From NCBI GenBank assembly GCA_002796165.1, contig PCWF01000194.1, forward strand, positions 1 through 9,216: 9,216 nucleotides of DNA. Reading direction: 5' to 3'. This document shows, in pieces, positions 5,494 to 9,216 of the stretch. The position numbers and the translations under genes were made by a program. How positions within the stretch are numbered: the first letter of the stretch is position 1; every line of letters starts with the position of its first letter. The DNA is from Nitrospinae bacterium CG11_big_fil_rev_8_21_14_0_20_56_8 (GTDB lineage Bacteria; Nitrospinota; Nitrospinia; Nitrospinales; VA-1). Below the pieces are notes generated by a model. That model ran no database searches, was not told where the DNA came from, and worked only from the letters and a program-made list of their open reading frames with translations.

Positions 5494-6456
5494 ATGATTA
5501 ATAAAGTGCTCGTTTACATCAAGCACCCTCACGTTCCCGCCTGGAACTTTACCCCGGAGCACAAAGCCCTGCTGGAAAGCCGGGTGGCGGGGATGGAGGT
5601 GCGGATTTGTTATAATTCCGCCGAGTTTCTGCAACGGCTCCCCGAAGCCCGGGCCGCGCTGGTCTGGCATTTCGAAAAACCCTGGATGGAGGCCGCCCGC
5701 CAATTGAAGTGGATCGCCACCCCGGCGGCGGGACGGGACTGGATCGACCTGCCGGATACGGCCACGGTACCGGTATTTCATGGCCGATTTCATGGAATGA
5801 TGATGGCCGAGTCCGTTCTCGGTGCGGCGTTTTATTTTCTCAAGGGATTCGAATTGTCCCGTCACTTCCAGACCCGCCGCAAATGGGCGCGGGCTAAAAT
5901 CGCCCCGCACCTCAAATCGCTCTACCGGGCACGGGTGACCTTTCTCGGCTTTGGCCGGGTCGGCACCGCCCTGGCAAAGGCGATGAAACCTTTCGGGTGC
6001 CGCATCACCGGGATTCGGCGGACGGCGGCCGCTCCACCGGACTTCTTTACCGAGGCCGACCGGATTCTGTCTCCGGACGATCTCTCCGCGGTGCTCCCCG
6101 AAACGGACATCCTGATCTTCGTGCTTCCCGGCGGGGAAGCGACCCAGGGCTTGTTCACCCGCGAGCATTTCCAGCTTCTTCCCCCCGCTTGCCTTCTGGT
6201 GAACGTAGGCCGGGGAAACGTTTACAAGGAGGCGGATCTGGTCCAGGCCCTGAAGGAGGGGAAGGTGGCCGGGGCTTACCTGGATGTGTTCGAGACCGAG
6301 CCTCTTGCCGAGACATCGCCTCTCTGGGAGTGCGGCAACGTGCTCATTCAGCCGCACCTGTCCGCCGCCTCGCCGCAATATCTCGAATGGTTTGTGGAGG
6401 AACTGGCGGAGCGAATCCGCGCCGGGGAGGTCCCGTGGCCGGGCGGGCGGGGGTGA
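5494..6456 (+). CDS. D-isomer-specific 2-hydroxyacid dehydrogenase family protein
   Basis: This cytosolic NAD(P)-dependent oxidoreductase would interconvert a 2-keto acid and a D-2-hydroxy acid; the substrate cannot be read from sequence. It has 320 residues, typical of the family. The split N-terminal catalytic domain covers about 1-100. The Rossmann domain has GFGRVG at 152-157. The catalytic Arg-Glu-His set is R240 (NVGRGNVY), E269 (DVFETEP) and H288 (QPHLSAASP). After the second beta strand the chain reads ITGIRRT, with two arginines and no acidic residue where NAD-specific enzymes carry Asp, which hints at NADP preference (inference). The ATG at 5494 has no Shine-Dalgarno sequence. No in-frame earlier start gives a better fit, because the family fold begins at VLVYIKHP. 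It is the only plus-strand gene here and converges on gatA with an 11-base gap. It resembles GhrA/phosphoglycerate-dehydrogenase-like proteins but is not serA by length, lacking a regulatory ACT domain. Confidence 0.9.
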   Translation: MINKVLVYIKHPHVPAWNFTPEHKALLESRVAGMEVRICYNSAEFLQRLPEARAALVWHFEKPWMEAARQLKWIATPAAGRDWIDLPDTATVPVFHGRFHGMMMAESVLGAAFYFLKGFELSRHFQTRRKWARAKIAPHLKSLYRARVTFLGFGRVGTALAKAMKPFGCRITGIRRTAAAPPDFFTEADRILSPDDLSAVLPETDILIFVLPGGEATQGLFTREHFQLLPPACLLVNVGRGNVYKEADLVQALKEGKVAGAYLDVFETEPLAETSPLWECGNVLIQPHLSAASPQYLEWFVEELAERIRAGEVPWPGGRG

Positions 6457-6467
6457 ATCCCCGTACT

Positions 6468-7922
6468 TTAAAGGGATGGGTGCCTGGTGTGAAAATCCGT
6501 TGCGAGTTGAAACTGGTGGGCCACCCGCATCAGCGTGGCCTCGTCGAAGTGACGCCCCATGATTTGAAGGCCGACCGGTAGTCCCGTATCGCGGGTGAAG
6601 CCGCAGGGGATCGACATGGCGGGGATTCCCGCGAGGTTCGCCGAAATCGTGAAGATATCGGACAGGTACATTTGCAGGGGATCGCCGATGCGTTCCCCCA
6701 CCTTGAAAGCAGGGACCGGCGACACCGGGGCCAGGATGACATCGCATCGCTTCCCCGCTTCCTCGAAATCGTTTTTAATCAGCGTGCGAACCTTCTGGCC
6801 CTTCAAATAATACGCATCGTAGTATCCCGAACTGAGCACGAAGGTCCCGAGCAGGATACGCCGCTTGACCTCCTCCCCGAATCCCTCTTCCCGCGTATTG
6901 GTATACATTTCCAGCAGACTTGCCGACTGATCCGACCGGTAACCGTACTTGACTCCGTCATATCGGGACAGATTGGTGCTGGCCTCCGCGCAGGCGAGGA
7001 TGTAGTAAGTCGCCACCGCGTATGAGGTGTGCGGGAGGGAGACCTCCACTTTTTTCATTCCCTGGGCTTCCAGGATGGCGATGGCTTCCCTCACGGCGCG
7101 CTCCACCTCAGGGTCCATTCCCGAAGTGAAGTATTCCCTGGGAATTCCCAGGGTCAATCCCTGGAGGTTCCGGTCCAGGGTCCGGGTGAAGTCGGGAACT
7201 TCCACCCGGGCGGAGGTGGAATCGAAGGGGTCGTGCCCCGCGATGACGTTGAGAATCTCCGCGCAGTCCGCGGCGGTTTGGGTGATAGGGCCGATCTGGT
7301 CCAGGGAGGAGGCGAAGGCGACCAACCCGAACCGGGAAACGCGGCCGTAAGTCGGCTTGAGTCCCGTGACCCCGCAGAAAGCGGCCGGCTGGCGAATGGA
7401 GCCGCCCGTGTCCGATCCAAGCGAGGCGCAACATTCGTGCGCCGCAACCGCCGCGGCGGAACCGCCGCTCGACCCGCCGGGAACGCGGGTCAGGTCCCAC
7501 GGGTTATAGGTCGGGTGATGCCATGAAGTTTCGTTGGAAGACCCCATGGCGAACTCGTCCATGTTGGTTTTGCCGACGATGACCGCTCCCGCCGATTTCA
7601 ACCGGGCCGCCACGGTGGCGTCGTAGGGGGAGACGAAGTTGTCCAGAATTCGGGAAGAACAGGTCGTGCGTGCGCCTTGGAGGCAGATCAGGTCCTTGAG
7701 CGCGAGCGGGATGCCGAGAAGCGGCGCATCCTCTCCCCCGGCGATTTTTGCGTCCGCGCGTTTGGCCTGCTCCAGGGCGCTCTCCCGCAGAAGGTGGACA
7801 TAGGCCTGGACGCGCGGCTCCACCGCTCCGATGCGCCGGTATACCGCCTCGGTCAACTCGACGGAGGAGATCTTCTTTGTTCTCAGCGCTTCCTTTGCCT
7901 GGAGGACCGTAATCCGATGCAT
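6468..7922 (-). CDS. gatA: Aspartyl/glutamyl-tRNA amidotransferase subunit A
   Basis: GatA is the glutaminase subunit of GatCAB. It releases ammonia from glutamine, which GatB uses to convert Glu-tRNA(Gln) (and often Asp-tRNA(Asn)) to the correct aminoacyl-tRNA. It has 484 residues, full length. The amidase-signature Ser-cisSer-Lys triad is K76 (PLALKD), S151 (PGGSSGGS) and S175 (DTGGSIRQPA). All three lie three residues before their Staphylococcus aureus GatA equivalents (79, 154 and 178), which argues for GatA and not a generic amidase. The ATG at 7922 follows the gatC stop by 6 bases, with GAGGA overlapping that stop as ribosome binding site. gatB is not next to it: the gene beyond the stop runs in the opposite direction. 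A weak G+C hairpin without a T-run (about 6449-6463) lies in the 11-base convergent gap and the end of the neighbouring gene. Confidence 0.97.
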   Translation of the reverse strand: MHRITVLQAKEALRTKKISSVELTEAVYRRIGAVEPRVQAYVHLLRESALEQAKRADAKIAGGEDAPLLGIPLALKDLICLQGARTTCSSRILDNFVSPYDATVAARLKSAGAVIVGKTNMDEFAMGSSNETSWHHPTYNPWDLTRVPGGSSGGSAAAVAAHECCASLGSDTGGSIRQPAAFCGVTGLKPTYGRVSRFGLVAFASSLDQIGPITQTAADCAEILNVIAGHDPFDSTSARVEVPDFTRTLDRNLQGLTLGIPREYFTSGMDPEVERAVREAIAILEAQGMKKVEVSLPHTSYAVATYYILACAEASTNLSRYDGVKYGYRSDQSASLLEMYTNTREEGFGEEVKRRILLGTFVLSSGYYDAYYLKGQKVRTLIKNDFEEAGKRCDVILAPVSPVPAFKVGERIGDPLQMYLSDIFTISANLAGIPAMSIPCGFTRDTGLPVGLQIMGRHFDEATLMRVAHQFQLATDFHTRHPSL

Positions 7923-7928
7923 GCGTCC

Positions 7929-8207
7929 TCAGATGATTTTCGGGACTTCGTAGTGATTCCGCTTTTCGGAGGGGGCCATGTTCAGGTAATCGCTGGAGGC
8001 AAACGGCCGGGTTTCCTCATCCTCCCGTAAAACATTTTGGATGGGAATGACGTGCGAGGTGGGCTCAACCCGGGCGGTATCCAACTGGTCGAGCTGGTCG
8101 ATGTACCGGATGATGGTTTCCAGGTCTTTCCCCAGCCGCTCACGTTCAGCCCCTTCGAGCCGCAGGCGGGCCAGAAGGGCTACATTATCGATATCGAATC
8201 CGGACAT
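7929..8207 (-). CDS. gatC: Aspartyl/glutamyl-tRNA amidotransferase subunit C
   Basis: GatC is the small subunit that wraps around the GatA-GatB interface and stabilises the complex. It has 92 residues from ATG at 8207. The N-terminal helix reads FDIDNVALLARLRLEG, matching the family VxxLARLxL pattern. DLETIIRYIDQLDQLDT and VEP follow, and then a tail with LREDE, the MAPSE segment and the VPKII ending typical of GatC. A TTG at 8225 could add six residues, but the ATG matches the usual family start; neither has a clear ribosome binding site. It sits 30 bases after the small Lys-rich gene and 6 bases before gatA, so the three are probably one transcript. Confidence 0.95.
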   Translation of the reverse strand: MSGFDIDNVALLARLRLEGAERERLGKDLETIIRYIDQLDQLDTARVEPTSHVIPIQNVLREDEETRPFASSDYLNMAPSEKRNHYEVPKII

Positions 8208-8237
8208 GGGGAACAGGCGGGACAAATGCCCGGGGCG

Positions 8238-8462
8238 TTAACTGGAGGCCCCGGATTTTCGTTCCTTTTTAGGTTTCTTTTTTTCTTCCTGGTTCTTTTG
8301 AAACGCGACGATCTTGGCGGATTTACGCTGGAGCCGTTTCACCTTCTTGCGCTTGACTCGGGCTTCCGGGGACTTTTTGGGGTCATCCACACTTTTAAGG
8401 GTCGACTTCGCTTCGCTTTTTGCTTTTTCGATATGCTTTTTGAGTTGATCTAAGGTTGCCAT
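8238..8462 (-). CDS. Small Lys/Arg-rich basic protein of unknown function
   Basis: I do not recognise this 74-residue protein. It has 21 Lys and 5 Arg (about 35% of residues), no cysteine and no hydrophobic segment. Residues 1-25 form a probable amphipathic helix (LDQLKKHIEKAKSEAKSTL). A strongly basic stretch follows (RVKRKKVKRLQRKSAK, 35-50), and the tail is Lys/Glu-rich and likely disordered. Such composition suggests RNA, ribosome or DNA binding, as in small ribosomal or histone-like proteins, but that is inference. It begins at ATG 8462 without a clear ribosome binding site, is preceded by a promoter candidate at 8499-8527, and is followed by gatC after 30 bases. The first-gene position of a gat operon might point to a translation-linked role. 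I judge it real because it fills the space between promoter and gatC and has an ordered helical N-terminus. Confidence 0.7.
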   Translation of the reverse strand: MATLDQLKKHIEKAKSEAKSTLKSVDDPKKSPEARVKRKKVKRLQRKSAKIVAFQKNQEEKKKPKKERKSGASS

Positions 8463-8498
8463 ATGTTTTTCGCAGTCTCACGGGTCGGAAAAGAGTTT

Positions 8499-8527
8499 TA
8501 TATAACAAATTTCCCATTAAACCACAA
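8499..8527 (-). promoter_or_regulatory. Candidate promoter of the Lys-rich protein-gatC-gatA unit
   Basis: On the minus strand TTGTGG (8527-8522, 3 of 6) is followed after 17 bases by TATATA (8504-8499, 4 of 6) in an AT-rich stretch that also offers TATAAA two bases on. Transcription would start near 8492, about 30 bases before the ATG at 8462. It lies in the 74-base gap after the phosphatase gene, where no hairpin terminator is visible, so read-through from that gene is also possible. Confidence 0.35.
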
Positions 8528-8536
8528 TAGCTAGTT

Positions 8537-9216
8537 CTATTCTATTTCCACGATCACCAGAGTGTAATCGTCGGTGAAGTGGGTTCCATCCATAAATTGT
8601 TTCACTTCATCCAGGATTTTTTCCCCCAGTTGCCGGGCGTCCCGCCCCTGGCCGAACTCCAGGAGCCACGAGGCAAGGCGCTTCGAACCGATGGCTTCGC
8701 CTTCCGGATTCCGCGCTTCGGTCAGCCCGTCGGTGTAGAGAATCAGCTTGCTGTCGGGAAGGAGATCCACCTCGTGCTCCACCATTTCGTTCTCAAGGGA
8801 GATCATGAGGGGGAACCCTTTGTCCGCCCAGAGCTCGCGCAGGTCTCCCGAGGGATAGTGGATGAGCAGGGGAGGGTTGTGTCCCGCCGAGGCGTATTTC
8901 ATCCGCCGCGTGGGCAGGTGAATCACCCCGTAAAAGGCTGTGATGAAATGCCGCGAACGAAGATTTTTAAAAAGGATACGGTTGATTTTTCCCAGCGTCT
9001 CTCCCGGCGACCGGATGTGGGCGAGAAAGGATCTCAGGAGGATCCGCTTCATCGCCATGATGACCGCCGCCGGGGTGCCGTGTCCCGAAACATCGGCGAC
9101 CAGCACCCCCAGGTGGTCGGGATCGACCTGGATGAAATCGTAATAATCTCCCCCCGCTTTCGACGACGGCTGGTACTCGGAGAAAAAATTTAATCCGGCA
9201 ATCTCCGGAAGCTGGT
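8537..9216 (-). CDS. PP2C-type protein phosphatase (SpoIIE/RsbU family), N-terminus outside window
   Basis: Metal-dependent serine/threonine phosphatases of this family dephosphorylate anti-anti-sigma factor or STAS-domain partners in partner-switching pathways. The frame is open to the right edge: 225 residues are visible, beginning QLPEIAGLNFFSEYQP, so a sensor or response-regulator N-terminus probably lies outside. The catalytic domain is complete. GGDYYDF (visible 21-27) and VADVSGHG (39-46) supply metal-binding aspartates, YASAGHNPPLL is the family core, LYTDGLTEARN carries a further conserved Asp, and DDYTLVIVEIE closes the domain. The first visible valine of VLVADVSG is a GTG codon inside the domain and not a start. 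It is followed by the Lys-rich/gat unit in the same direction after 74 bases. The target and input signal cannot be told from this fragment; no STAS or anti-sigma gene is present here. Confidence 0.93.
   Translation of the reverse strand, partial: QLPEIAGLNFFSEYQPSSKAGGDYYDFIQVDPDHLGVLVADVSGHGTPAAVIMAMKRILLRSFLAHIRSPGETLGKINRILFKNLRSRHFITAFYGVIHLPTRRMKYASAGHNPPLLIHYPSGDLRELWADKGFPLMISLENEMVEHEVDLLPDSKLILYTDGLTEARNPEGEAIGSKRLASWLLEFGQGRDARQLGEKILDEVKQFMDGTHFTDDYTLVIVEIE

Noticed and set aside
6449..6463. Hairpin in the convergent dehydrogenase/gatA gap as a terminator
   Set aside because: The stem is only about 5 bp and no T-run follows on either strand.
5485..6747. A 420-codon minus-strand open frame
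   Set aside because: It runs antisense to the dehydrogenase gene and overlaps the 3' end of gatA out of frame. Its Arg/Gly/Pro-rich translation looks like a shadow.
8537..9106. Phosphatase gene starting at 9106
   Set aside because: The codon is an internal GTG. The frame continues upstream through the conserved GGDYYDF motif to the window edge.

Overview
The window comes from a fairly G+C-rich bacterial chromosome. It holds core metabolism and housekeeping genes, and I see no tRNA or rRNA gene, no insertion sequence, no CRISPR array and no phage or plasmid module. It encodes the last enzyme of the MEP isoprenoid pathway, a complete type-B (Bacillus subtilis-like, dihaem cytochrome b) succinate dehydrogenase/fumarate reductase, two subunits of the Glu-tRNA(Gln) amidotransferase and an SpoIIE/RsbU-type phosphatase. 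This combination fits bacteria such as Desulfobacterota, Nitrospirota or Nitrospinota. That placement is an inference from gene content and should be held loosely.

Layout. Nearly everything is on the minus strand; the one plus-strand gene is at 5494-6456. Reading in the direction of transcription from the right edge, the genes are: a 3'-terminal part of a PP2C/SpoIIE phosphatase gene (9216-8537); a likely three-gene unit of a Lys-rich small protein, gatC and gatA (8462-6468); a plus-strand D-2-hydroxyacid dehydrogenase convergent with gatA (5494-6456); a roughly 300-base AT-rich divergent intergenic region; an HU/IHF-like DNA-binding protein (5194-4838) followed by a strong palindromic terminator; a small zinc-ribbon protein (4702-4424); sdhC-sdhA-sdhB (4351-966); and ispH (854-1, missing only its last codons).

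How the genes work together. SdhC, SdhA and SdhB form one membrane complex that joins succinate/fumarate chemistry to a quinone pool. The order C-A-B, a 1-base overlap between C and A and a 9-base gap between A and B indicate one transcript. GatC and GatA are partners of GatB, which is not in the window. IspH is an independent iron-sulfur enzyme with its own candidate promoter. The HU/IHF-like gene has a close match to a sigma-54 promoter upstream.

Overall this looks like an ordinary core region. The points most worth a second look are regulatory: the sigma-54-like element before the HU/IHF-like gene, the palindrome centred on the candidate ispH -10 box, and the AT-rich divergent intergenic stretch. 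Two small proteins of unknown role also stand out. I found no convincing new multi-gene system.
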